Made by a program: the position numbers and the translations under genes | Shown here: positions 1-5,864 of the stretch, one piece after another | How positions within the stretch are numbered: position 1 is the stretch's first letter | Layout of the letters: the number at the start of each line of letters is the position of its first letter | Notes under the pieces: model-generated | What the model was told of the DNA's origin: nothing | Database searches by the model: none | What the model saw: only the letters and a program-made list of their open reading frames with translations | From: an uncultured Prevotellaceae bacterium | GTDB taxonomy: Bacteria > Bacteroidota > Bacteroidia > Bacteroidales > Bacteroidaceae | Direction of reading: 5' to 3' | Length of the DNA stretch: 15,753 bases | NCBI GenBank assembly: GCA_900557555.1 | Contig: USTH01000033.1 | Location: 1-15,753 of the forward strand

Positions 1-900
1 CCATTTGAAGAACAGCTCTATCTGCCATCTGTTCTTGTAAAGGTTGGCGATTTCAGGAGCTGTTAGATGAAAAGCATTTGTCAGGAAGGCAAACTCCCTA
101 CCTTGTTCTTCATCATAGAATTTGACGATTCTGAGTTTCTCCGGATACTTCCTGTATGAATTGTATTCAGTGAATTCAATCTCAGCATCTGTCAATATAT
201 TCTTTGGCAATCTGCGCCTCCATTTACAGCATTTGTATTGCAGATTCTTCTTGGCTCGCACAACAAAGAACGATTCATGCTGATGTATTTTGAAAAGTTC
301 CTTGAATGCATTGTATCCACGGTCAAACACATAGTAAGATCCTGATTCATAAGGAATTTCCTTCATAGCCTTTGAGTCATGAACTGATGCTGTAGAGATG
401 TGGAAGAAAGCTGGAACTTGGGATTCGAGGTCATATAGCACATGTGCTTTTACTCCTCCCTTCTTCTTACGGAACTTTGCCCACCAGAAGACCGACAAAC
501 ACAATGGAATGGTAGTTGAGTCGAAAGCATACACATTGCCTTTCAACTTGAAGATATCCGTCACACGTTTCTTTCTGGCTTGCTCCATCATATAGAAAGC
601 AAAGTCTTCAAAGATACGATAGTCACGATTCTAATTGGCAGAAGCAAATGTCGTTTTCGCAATAGGCTTACGCCCTAACCCAAGATGGTATTGCTTTGCT
701 CTATGTGCTTCAAAAGCAACAATCAAATCTCGCAAACTCTCTCGATTACTCAGTTGACCAAACATCATTGCAAGCAACTGATTCCAACATGTGAAATGCT
801 TCACATAGCGGTTTCCATCATACTTGTCAACCAAATGGCGAAACTTGTTATTGTCGAGAAATTCTATCAATTGGGCGAAAACGTATTTGTCTTTGTTCAT
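1..900 (-). pseudogene. IS4-family transposase, interrupted by an amber codon and truncated by the window edge
   Basis: The transposase would cut and paste its own element by DDE chemistry. The first 89 codons, from ATG at 898-900, give a DUF4372-type N-terminus starting MNKDKYVFAQLIEFLDNNKF. Codon 90 is TAG (631-633), in a context where a CAG glutamine codon would be expected (SAN-stop-NRDYRIFEDFAF). Translation then continues in the same frame without another stop to position 1. It covers the first catalytic Asp in YAFDSTT (520-522), the second in FDRGYN (322-324), and the Glu of the IS4 signature YxxRxxxE in YKNRWQIELFF (16-18). The reading frame is therefore intact apart from one nonsense substitution. 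Unless amber is suppressed, only an 89-residue fragment is made. The C-terminus lies outside the window. Confidence 0.85.
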
Positions 901-922
901 CGTGCAGTATTATAGATAACTG

Positions 923-930
923 CAAAAGTA
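923..930 (-). promoter_or_regulatory. Putative -7 box for the IS transposase
   Basis: On the minus strand this reads TACTTTTG, an exact match to the Bacteroidetes TAnnTTTG element, 22 bp upstream of the transposase ATG. No convincing TTTG was found 19-21 bp further upstream. It lies inside the element, as expected for an IS that carries its own weak promoter. Confidence 0.45.
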
Positions 931-1002
931 CAAATTCAAATCGTCGCACCCTTAAAATCTCTTGCAAAAGACTGTATTTCAATTAATTCAAAGAGCGATT
1001 AG

Positions 1003-1024
1003 TCCACTTTAACGGGACAGTAGT
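1003..1024. repeat. Candidate terminal inverted repeat of the IS4-family element
   Basis: The stretch lies about 100 bp upstream of the transposase start, a normal place for the end of an IS4-type element, and has the look of a terminus (CACTACTGTCCCGTTAAAG read from outside). The partner repeat is outside the window, so this is inference from position only. Confidence 0.4.
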
Positions 1025-1040
1025 GTATGGAAGTATAAAT

Positions 1041-1222
1041 CCAAAACGGTCATTAGGTCGCAAATGACATTTTTTTGTTACTTCTTATTGCCATTTGTTT
1101 TTTATAAGGCATCTGCAGCTTGTTTTTAGCTCAAAACAGCCTGCTATTATTCGCTAAAAGGACAAGCACCATCTGCTCTCCTAAAAAATCAAAATACAAT
1201 AGGCCCTAACGACCGAATTGGG
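1041..1222. repeat. MITE-like element, about 180 bp, imperfect terminal inverted repeats
   Basis: The left end (1041-1059, CCAAAACGGTCATTAGGTC) matches the right end read on the opposite strand (1222-1204, CCAATTCGGTCGTTAGGGC) at 15 of 19 positions. The left end is also nearly identical to 15666-15695 at the far end of the window. The interior has no gene. It contains a local hairpin just inside the left end (GTCATT 1049-1054 pairing with AATGAC 1063-1068, followed by a run of seven T) and a second hairpin at 1118-1140. The layout fits a small non-autonomous mobile element or an intergenic repeat family. It sits 16 bp from the proposed IS end and covers most of the gap before the next gene. 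Confidence 0.5.
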
Positions 1223-1252
1223 ATAAAACCATACATATATAGTAAGGTGTAT

Positions 1253-2221
1253 TTATCCTCTATTGATTCGTTCCACCAATTCATCTGGTGTAAGTATCTC
1301 CATTTTTGAGAAGCCGAACCACTTCTTGCCCAAGTCCTTTATGGATGCTCCTATGTGATAGACATCATCGTCTATACAAAGGAAGCGGTCATGTGATAAA
1401 CGAAATGTTTCAACACCAATCGGTGCATATTGGGCATTATGGCGGTCTATGTCAAGTTGTAATTGACGGTTTATCTGCTGAGTGAAGATGATTGCAGACA
1501 CGCCTTCTTCTCTTTTATCAAGCAATGTCAATACAGTCTCATCAACATAGTTGTCAATAAGGATAATACGTTTCTTTGCACTCTTAATCAAGTCGGACAC
1601 GAAAGTATAGGCGTCATAAACTTGCCCATTGTAGAACACGCCTTGCTTCGGTTTTACATTGCCCTCATCCAATCTTCGGAATACTTCTTCTATACGTTTG
1701 TCGAATTCTTGCTGATGTTGCTGCATTTCCAGTTGATGGTACTCCATTGTTGAAAGACGTTGGAAAACTTCTGCATTTGTCACCATGAAACGTCTCATTG
1801 CAACAAATGCATCCATAATACGTATGCTTACACGAATAGCCGTTTCACTTCTGAGAACGGTAGAGAGCATTGCTACTCCCTGTTCTGTAAAAGCATATGA
1901 GCGAACTGTTGAGTGCTTCAAACTATTGAACCGGTCGCAATTTGCGACCAGTTCAGCCATTTCCTCCTTAGTCAGTTGAAAACGGAAACGCTCAGGGAAA
2001 CGTTCTATATTACGTTTTACAGCCTCGTTTAATCTTTTAGTTTCCACTCCGTAAAGTTCAGCCAAGTCTCTATCTATCATAATTTGATTTCCACGAATAG
2101 ACATTATTCGACTTTCTACAGGAGTGGTAAATACGACTTCATCATTTTGTAACTGGTCACAATTTGCGACCAGTTCTCCTTTATCTTGATGTTCTATATT
2201 ATCTGTCACATTTATATTCAT
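1253..2221 (-). CDS. ORF6N-domain protein with a C-terminal PLD-like domain
   Basis: A 322-residue protein if started at the ATG at 2219-2221. A longer frame would need the GTG at 2231-2233. The N-terminal part (about residues 32-130) is an ORF6N domain, a DNA-binding fold of phage and mobile elements: VESRIMSIRGNQIMIDRDLAELYGVETKRLNEAVKRN is followed by FPERFRFQLT and the hallmark YAFTEQGVAMLSTVLRS (109-125). Residues about 150-190 are rich in Gln and Glu and look like a coiled-coil linker. The C-terminal part (about 205-322) resembles a phospholipase-D-like domain, with HDRFLCID (277-284) as a degenerate HxK(x4)D motif (Arg for Lys) and then HIGASIKDLGKKWFGFSKM. Only one such motif is present, so catalysis would need a dimer or may be lost. 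Such proteins are seen in prophages and islands; the cellular role is unknown. The heptapeptide ELVANCD occurs twice (residues 16-22 and 90-96), each copy encoded by a palindrome. Confidence 0.85.
   Translation of the reverse strand: MNINVTDNIEHQDKGELVANCDQLQNDEVVFTTPVESRIMSIRGNQIMIDRDLAELYGVETKRLNEAVKRNIERFPERFRFQLTKEEMAELVANCDRFNSLKHSTVRSYAFTEQGVAMLSTVLRSETAIRVSIRIMDAFVAMRRFMVTNAEVFQRLSTMEYHQLEMQQHQQEFDKRIEEVFRRLDEGNVKPKQGVFYNGQVYDAYTFVSDLIKSAKKRIILIDNYVDETVLTLLDKREEGVSAIIFTQQINRQLQLDIDRHNAQYAPIGVETFRLSHDRFLCIDDDVYHIGASIKDLGKKWFGFSKMEILTPDELVERINRG
1928..1954 (-). repeat. Near-perfect 27-bp palindrome inside the ORF6N gene, copy 2
   Basis: The arms are GAACCGGTCGCAA and TTGCGACCAGTTC around one central base, with a single non-matching pair. 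In the mRNA that pair becomes U-G, so an 11-bp hairpin with a 5-nt loop can form. On the coding strand it encodes ELVANCD and the first part of RF (residues 90-98), just before the conserved ORF6N motif. Confidence 0.75.
2151..2176 (-). repeat. Near-perfect 26-bp palindrome inside the ORF6N gene, copy 1
   Basis: The plus strand reads AACTGGTCACAATTTGCGAC followed by CAGTTC, and it differs from copy 2 at two positions within the arms. It encodes ELVANCDQL near the N-terminus (from residue 16). The mRNA can fold into a 10-bp hairpin with one G-U pair. It lies exactly 222 bp (74 codons) from copy 2. Confidence 0.75.
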
Positions 2222-2271
2222 TTTCAAAATCACAAATTATGATCTTAAACGTATTGTTGTTATATTGCGTA

Positions 2272-2279
2272 CAAAGGTA
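2272..2279 (-). promoter_or_regulatory. Putative -7 box for the ORF6N gene
   Basis: The minus strand reads TACCTTTG, an exact TAnnTTTG match about 50 bp upstream of the chosen ATG. The sequence 20 bp further upstream is TAGT rather than TTTG, so the -33 element is weak. This position supports the ATG at 2221 and leaves a leader of roughly 40 nt. Confidence 0.5.
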
Positions 2280-2346
2280 GTGCTTTTAGTCTTTAAACTA
2301 CTATTGCACAAAACCTTTCTTTGAAAAGAACGTAAAATCAATAATT

Positions 2347-2718
2347 TTATTGCGGTGATTGTACTTTTAGTAATCGCTTCACTCGTTGTACGGAACTTAC
2401 CCCTTTACCACTCAACTTCGCTACATCCCTAAAGGAATACCCCTTGGGGAGCAAACTAATAACTTCCCTATATTCGGTTCTTATCTGTTCTTCCGTTTTC
2501 GTTTTTACAGAACCGACCTTGCGTCCGAGTTTTCCACCTTTCTCTATATACCGCTTCCCTCCTGACAGCAATCGGAATGAGATATTGTCGCGTTCCAATT
2601 GCGCACAGGTCGAAAGCGTGACTATCATTATAGGAGCAAAGAGGGACGGATGTCCTTCTTCGTCCAATAATGTAAGTTGTTCCTTTTGTATGTAGAGTTT
2701 GATGTGTATGGATAGCAA
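2347..2718 (-). pseudogene. Serine recombinase (resolvase/invertase) remnant, N-terminus missing
   Basis: The reading frame gives the C-terminal half of a small serine recombinase. It begins within the catalytic domain (LYIQKEQLTLLDEEGHPSLF) and continues through the long helix APIMIVTLSTCAQLERDNIS, the basic linker GGKRYIEKGGKLGRKVGS, and a helix-turn-helix (YSFRDVAKLSGKGVSSVQRVKRLL). The start of such proteins, with the nucleophilic Ser and the catalytic Arg residues of the first ~60 residues, is absent. The frame stays open upstream to about 2790, but it has no ATG there and no recombinase-like sequence. The only possible starts are weak codons such as the TTG at 2716-2718. I read it as a truncated remnant of an invertase or resolvase, cut off next to the ADP-ribosylglycohydrolase gene. 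The retained HTH part might still bind DNA if expressed, but nothing shows that it is. Confidence 0.75.
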
Positions 2719-2815
2719 GAGAAATTTTATAAATACACGAAGAGGAGAATAAATAAGTTGAGAGATACAATATTCATTATTAATCCACGTTTTTTATAAT
2801 AACGAAAAATAAATC

Positions 2816-3652
2816 ATGATCGGCGCAATAATAGGAGATATTGTAGGTAGTATCTACGAATTCGACAATATCAAAACAAAAGCATTCCCCTTCTTTTCAA
2901 AAGAAAAGGTGTTTACAGATGATAGTATTCTCACGTTGGCTACTGCAGAGTGGATGCTTCGTGGAGGCAATCCTGCAGACTATTATCTTAAATATGCACA
3001 AACTTACCCCTACCCAATGGGCAGTTATGGATCTATGTTCATTAACTGGATTCATCTTGCATCCCGTGGAATTATTAAGCCGTATAATAGTTGCGGAAAT
3101 GGTAGTGCAATGAGAGTTGCTCCTGTGGGATGGGGCTTCAACACTTTGGAAGAAACGCTTTCAGCCGCAAAACGTTCTGCAGAATGCACACATAATCACC
3201 CAGAAGGAATTAAAGGGGCGCAAGCTACAGCCATGTGTATATTCATGGCGCGCCAAGGTTCTTCTATTGCTGACATTCGTCAGACTGTAAGCAATAGATT
3301 CAACTATGACTTATCATTGACCGTGGATGAAATTCGCCCTCGCTATTCATGGCACGGATTGGATGGGGTGATTGATGGTGGCACATGCCAAGGCAGTGTA
3401 CCGCAAGCGATTACCTGTGCCCTTGAAGCTGTTGATTTTGAGGATGCGGTACGCAATGCCATCAGCATTGGCGGCGACTCCGACACTATTGGATGTATCA
3501 CAGGTGGTATCGCTGAAGCTTTGTTTGGAATCCCAGAGAACATTCGACAACAAGGTATGGAATATTTAGCAAAAGAGTTGGTACTCGTAGTGGAAGAGTT
3601 CGAAACTATGTATGTCAAATCAAAGACCCAAACGCACGTCCCAACGCTGTGA
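2816..3652 (+). CDS. ADP-ribosylglycohydrolase (DraG/ARH family)
   Basis: A 278-residue protein that should remove ADP-ribose from modified proteins, or from nucleic acids or small molecules, using a two-metal centre. The family fold is visible from end to end: IIGDIVGSIYE at residues 5-15, the metal-binding FTDDS at 33-37 (Asp35, Asp36), GNGSAMRVAPVGWG, THNHPEGIKGAQA, and the second metal motif GGDSDT at 219-224 (Asp221, Asp223, Thr224). The length is normal for the short bacterial forms, and all expected metal ligands are present, so it is probably active. ATG at 2816 begins directly at the conserved N-terminus, so the start is secure, although no clear promoter or ribosome binding site is visible. 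No ADP-ribosyltransferase lies nearby, so the substrate cannot be told from context. It sits alone between a recombinase remnant and a convergent ATPase gene in an AT-rich accessory stretch. Confidence 0.9.
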   Translation: MIGAIIGDIVGSIYEFDNIKTKAFPFFSKEKVFTDDSILTLATAEWMLRGGNPADYYLKYAQTYPYPMGSYGSMFINWIHLASRGIIKPYNSCGNGSAMRVAPVGWGFNTLEETLSAAKRSAECTHNHPEGIKGAQATAMCIFMARQGSSIADIRQTVSNRFNYDLSLTVDEIRPRYSWHGLDGVIDGGTCQGSVPQAITCALEAVDFEDAVRNAISIGGDSDTIGCITGGIAEALFGIPENIRQQGMEYLAKELVLVVEEFETMYVKSKTQTHVPTL

Positions 3653-3946
3653 TGAAAAGACGGACAGTTGCCCAGTTTACCTTTAGAGGCAACTTGACGA
3701 GAAAAATCCACATTGTCATTGTACGTTGGTACCAGTAGACCTCGTGAAGAATGCATTTAACGGAAAAGTGTATTCACACAACGGGATAGATTTTTTATAA
3801 TGTCATAATCGTTCTACTTTTATCTGTTACCACTTTTTAGAGTGGTAGGTTACCATCTTTATTGACGGCATATGATTTAACCTATGGTTACTTTAGTGTT
3901 CCGTGACAGACTATCCGAAGAACTATCATTGTTCTCATTTTGAACG
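3653..3946. other. Intergenic gap with small inverted repeats, no gene recognised
   Basis: About 290 bp between the convergent ADP-ribosylglycohydrolase and ATPase genes. I see no convincing coding frame. A minus-strand frame covers part of it but overlaps the glycohydrolase gene and resembles no family I know. Several small inverted repeats lie between 3828 and 3945: the hairpin at 3828-3847, TAACC-TAT-GGTTA at 3878-3890, and AGAAC/GTTCT at 3919-3935. They may terminate transcription from either side, but none has a strong U-tract. Confidence 0.5.
3828..3847. repeat. Hairpin between convergent genes
   Basis: TACCACT (3828-3834) pairs perfectly with AGTGGTA (3841-3847) across a 6-nt loop. 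It lies about 175 bp after the glycohydrolase stop and 100 bp after the ATPase stop. There is no T-run on either side, so a terminator role is only possible, not shown. Confidence 0.4.
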
Positions 3947-5269
3947 TCAATATTGTGGTAAAATGAATTCTTCCATTAAAAAAGGAATGACACCAACATA
4001 CATTATGCCATCGTCATCCGTCCACAATTTGGAGTTGCCATCAAGAATTACCATTTTTTTAAAGAAATCCCCAGAGTTCTTTAGAGAAAATGTTTCTTGG
4101 TTCTTTTTTTCAACAGTATCTACATTCAATGCAGATTGGATGTAAATCTTTTCACGTCCTGTATTGACGATGAAATCAATCTCATATTGTGACTGTTTCT
4201 TCTTGCCATCAATAACACGTGTCTGTTCTACGACTCCAACATCGACGCGATATCCTCTACGTATTAGTTCTATATAAATAAGGTTCTCCATTAAATGAGA
4301 CTTTTCTTGTTGACGGAAATTCAGTTTCGCATTTCTTAATCCCATATCAATGGAATAATACTTCTGAGTGTTGTCGAAGTATTTCTTTCCTTTAATGTCA
4401 TACCGTTTGGCACCCAAGAACAAATAAGCATCTTCAAGATAGTTGATATAATTCTTGATAGTATGGTCAGATGTCTTGCGCTTCATCAAAGAACCGGCTG
4501 TATTGGCCAAATTATGGGTATTGGTTAGTGAGCCTACTGCAGAATAAAGCGAATCAATAAGAGCGTCCAACACTTCATCATCCTTTAAATTATACCTTTC
4601 AACAATATCTTTAATGTACACATTTTTGTGAAGGTCGTAAAGGTATTTCTGTTTTTCAGACTCACTTTGTTCCAAGACTGCTGACGGCATTCCCCCATAG
4701 GTTAAATACTCTTCAAGTGCATCTGCTTTTTCAAGGCCAGACACTTCATAATATTCTTTGAAGGAAAGTGGATACACTTTTATTTCTGACCCTCTATCAC
4801 GAAAATTCGTCACAATATCAGAAGACAGCATTTTAGAATTTGAACCAGTAACATATATGTCCAAATTCTTCCGTGCCATAAGGCCATTCAGAATGTCATA
4901 GAACGTTGTGTAAAGCATATCCTTGTCGTCCTCAGATACAAGGCTTTCGTCTATATCAGTGTTTTTTACTTTTACAGACAATTGTATCTCATCGATAAAA
5001 ACATAATATCGTTTTTCTTCGTCATATGCTTTATCCATGATGTATTCATAAAGCGCATTCGGATTTCTGTACTTTATGTTCGCTTTTCTATCTAATGCGA
5101 CTTCTATGAAACAATCTTCAGAAACACCCTCTTTCTTCAGATAATCTTTATATAATGTCGACAACAGAAAAGATTTACCACAGCGTCTGATGCCAGTGAT
5201 TATCTTTACCTTTCCATTCCAACGCTTACTTATCAAAGCTTCGATGTATTTATTTCTTTGGATAACCAT
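3947..5269 (-). CDS. AAA-type ATPase with DUF4143 C-terminal domain
   Basis: A 440-residue cytoplasmic P-loop ATPase. The N-terminal ATPase domain shows Walker A GIRRCGKS at residues 26-33, Walker B YVFIDEIQ with Asp93-Glu94, and a sensor-like strand in IYVTGSNSKML followed by the arginine-containing FRDRGSEIKVYPLSFKEYYE. Next come a helical part with the characteristic YLTYGGMPSAV and a winged-helix-like region. The C-terminal DUF4143 region begins about MENLIYIELIRRGYRVDVG and contains the restriction-endonuclease-like core EIDFIV, then IYIQSAL. Such ATPases are abundant and variable in Bacteroidales and archaea. No reaction is firmly established, though the fold suggests nucleic-acid binding or cleavage. 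All key motifs are intact and the length is normal. It is preceded by a good promoter and appears to be a single-gene unit. ATG at 5267-5269 starts right before the conserved N-terminus. Confidence 0.9.
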   Translation of the reverse strand: MVIQRNKYIEALISKRWNGKVKIITGIRRCGKSFLLSTLYKDYLKKEGVSEDCFIEVALDRKANIKYRNPNALYEYIMDKAYDEEKRYYVFIDEIQLSVKVKNTDIDESLVSEDDKDMLYTTFYDILNGLMARKNLDIYVTGSNSKMLSSDIVTNFRDRGSEIKVYPLSFKEYYEVSGLEKADALEEYLTYGGMPSAVLEQSESEKQKYLYDLHKNVYIKDIVERYNLKDDEVLDALIDSLYSAVGSLTNTHNLANTAGSLMKRKTSDHTIKNYINYLEDAYLFLGAKRYDIKGKKYFDNTQKYYSIDMGLRNAKLNFRQQEKSHLMENLIYIELIRRGYRVDVGVVEQTRVIDGKKKQSQYEIDFIVNTGREKIYIQSALNVDTVEKKNQETFSLKNSGDFFKKMVILDGNSKLWTDDDGIMYVGVIPFLMEEFILPQY

Positions 5270-5323
5270 GCATTACTCATATCACTGCAATATAAGTCGC
5301 ACTATTCGACCTTTTTTGCAGTG

Positions 5324-5355
5324 CAAAGTTATGGAAATTAATTTTATTAATCAAA
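5324..5355 (-). promoter_or_regulatory. Promoter for the DUF4143 ATPase gene
   Basis: On the minus strand TTTG (5352-5355), a 20-bp spacer and TAACTTTG (5324-5331) give an exact Bacteroidetes sigma-ABfr promoter. Transcription would start near 5317, leaving a leader of about 48 nt before the ATG. Confidence 0.7.
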
Positions 5356-5424
5356 TTCAAGGCAACTTTATTGCTATTTACGGGTTAATAATCAAGACAA
5401 AATGTGTTGCTTAAAATACATGAC

Positions 5425-5462
5425 ACTGCAAAAACAGCCGCACGTACGGCTGTTTTTGCAGT
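5425..5462. terminator. Perfect bidirectional terminator-like hairpin
   Basis: ACTGCAAAAACAGCCG (5425-5440) is the exact reverse complement of 5447-5462, with loop CACGTA. The core AAAAACAGCCG...CGGCTGTTTTT is the classic shape of a rho-independent terminator that works in both directions. It is oddly placed: both annotated neighbours, the ATPase and the lipoprotein, are transcribed away from it. It may end a transcript from the 5463-5860 interval running leftward, or insulate that interval. Confidence 0.7.
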
Positions 5463-5504
5463 ATACATTAAACACAATAATATTTCCTTCTGTGTGGTCC
5501 AAAC

Positions 5505-5693
5505 TGTTTTAGCACCGTGTCAGTATAGAGGTCTACCACTATCTGAAAGATACCGACTCGTAGTGCCCTTTCCTCGTATTGATGCCCGGCAACGATGGCG
5601 TTGCTCTTTAGTCAGCTTGTCCATTGGCTATTTACCTGCCGCCCCATCTCATTCTTGGCAGCGGTGCATCAGTGATGAATCACTGCTTTTATT
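5505..5693 (+). ncRNA. Candidate structured small RNA of unknown family
   Basis: About 185 bp with nested complementarity. An outer helix forms between GCACCG (5511-5516) and CGGTGC (5662-5667), extendable by a G-U pair. Within it are a stem joining GAGG (about 5529) to CCTC (about 5574), an inner CACTA/TAGTG pairing enclosing TATCT-GAA-AGATA, and GCAACG-ATGG-CGTTGC (5589-5604). The stretch runs directly into a terminator hairpin at 5670-5685 with tail CTTTTATT. The size and layout (long closing helix, open interior, terminator) recall regulatory RNAs such as 6S RNA, but I cannot recognise any family signature, and no exact TAnnTTTG box was found upstream. Strand is assigned from the U-rich tail. 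The opposite strand, ending at the hairpin at 5425-5462, is the alternative. Confidence 0.35.
5670..5693 (+). terminator. Rho-independent terminator-like hairpin
   Basis: CAGTGA (5670-5675), loop TGAA and TCACTG (5680-5685) form a perfect 6-bp stem followed by CTTTTATT. It has the form of a plus-strand terminator. There is no protein gene upstream of it on this strand, which is the main reason for proposing a small RNA here. Confidence 0.5.
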
Positions 5694-5797
5694 CGGATGT
5701 TATGCATGGCATTTATACTTTACATTTTTCTCCCCTCTATGCCAGCCAACAGCACAAGGAGAAAAAAAACAACAGATAGACTCGAAAAAAAAAGTTG

Positions 5798-5833
5798 TTT
5801 TTTCGTGCATGTCGCAGAACCACGATATCTTTG
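5798..5833 (+). promoter_or_regulatory. Promoter for the lipoprotein gene, preceded by A-tracts
   Basis: TATCTTTG (5826-5833) is an exact -7 box. About 22 bp upstream there is only a T-rich stretch (5798-5803) in place of a clear TTTG. Upstream lie A-tracts of 8 (5762-5769) and 9 (about 5785-5793) bases, centred about 23 bp apart, close to two helical turns. This should bend the DNA or act like an UP element. AAAAAACAAC (5764-5773) can also pair with GTTGTTTTTT (5794-5803). Confidence 0.55.
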
Positions 5834-5864
5834 CAGATGAGAAATCTACAACCTAATTAGCAAC

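Larger units (their letters stand above)
1..1024 (-). mobile_element. IS4-family insertion sequence, cut by the window start
   Basis: This is the 5' portion of an insertion sequence that runs off the left edge of the window. The transposase lies on the minus strand from 900 down to position 1, and about 120 bp of upstream element DNA follow it. I place the outer end near 1024 because the stretch at about 1003-1024 (AGTCCACTTTAACGGGACAG followed by TAGTG) looks like a terminal inverted repeat. Read from outside it begins CACTACTGTCCCGTTAAAG. The other end is not in the window, so neither the exact boundary nor a target duplication can be confirmed. The transposase carries a premature stop, so this copy probably cannot move by itself. 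Confidence 0.7.

Noticed and set aside
1041..1222. CRISPR array or tandem repeat as the explanation of the repeated 24-mer
   Set aside because: There are only two copies, about 14.6 kb apart, and one inverted degenerate end. No regular spacing or spacers exist.
2468..2770. Minus-strand 100-codon frame overlapping the recombinase remnant
   Set aside because: It is an out-of-frame shadow. Only the other frame gives recombinase-like helices and a helix-turn-helix. A frameshift between the two was considered, but the overlap shows no recombinase N-terminal motif.
3343..3756. Minus-strand frame of 137 codons across the end of the ADP-ribosylglycohydrolase gene
   Set aside because: Most of it is antisense to a well-conserved gene, and the non-overlapping part resembles no protein family I know.
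5505..5693. Identification as tmRNA, RNase P RNA or SRP RNA
   Set aside because: No tag-peptide reading frame, no RNase P GAGGAAAGUCC-type motif (only a partial GAGGAAAGGGC on the minus strand) and no SRP domain IV sequence was found.
5404..5856. Plus-strand open frame of 150 codons in the divergent intergenic interval
   Set aside because: It starts with GTG within 25 bp of a terminator-type hairpin and reads through that hairpin and a second one. It has no recognisable family and is rich in Cys, Trp and His as in random translation. The interval is better explained as non-coding.
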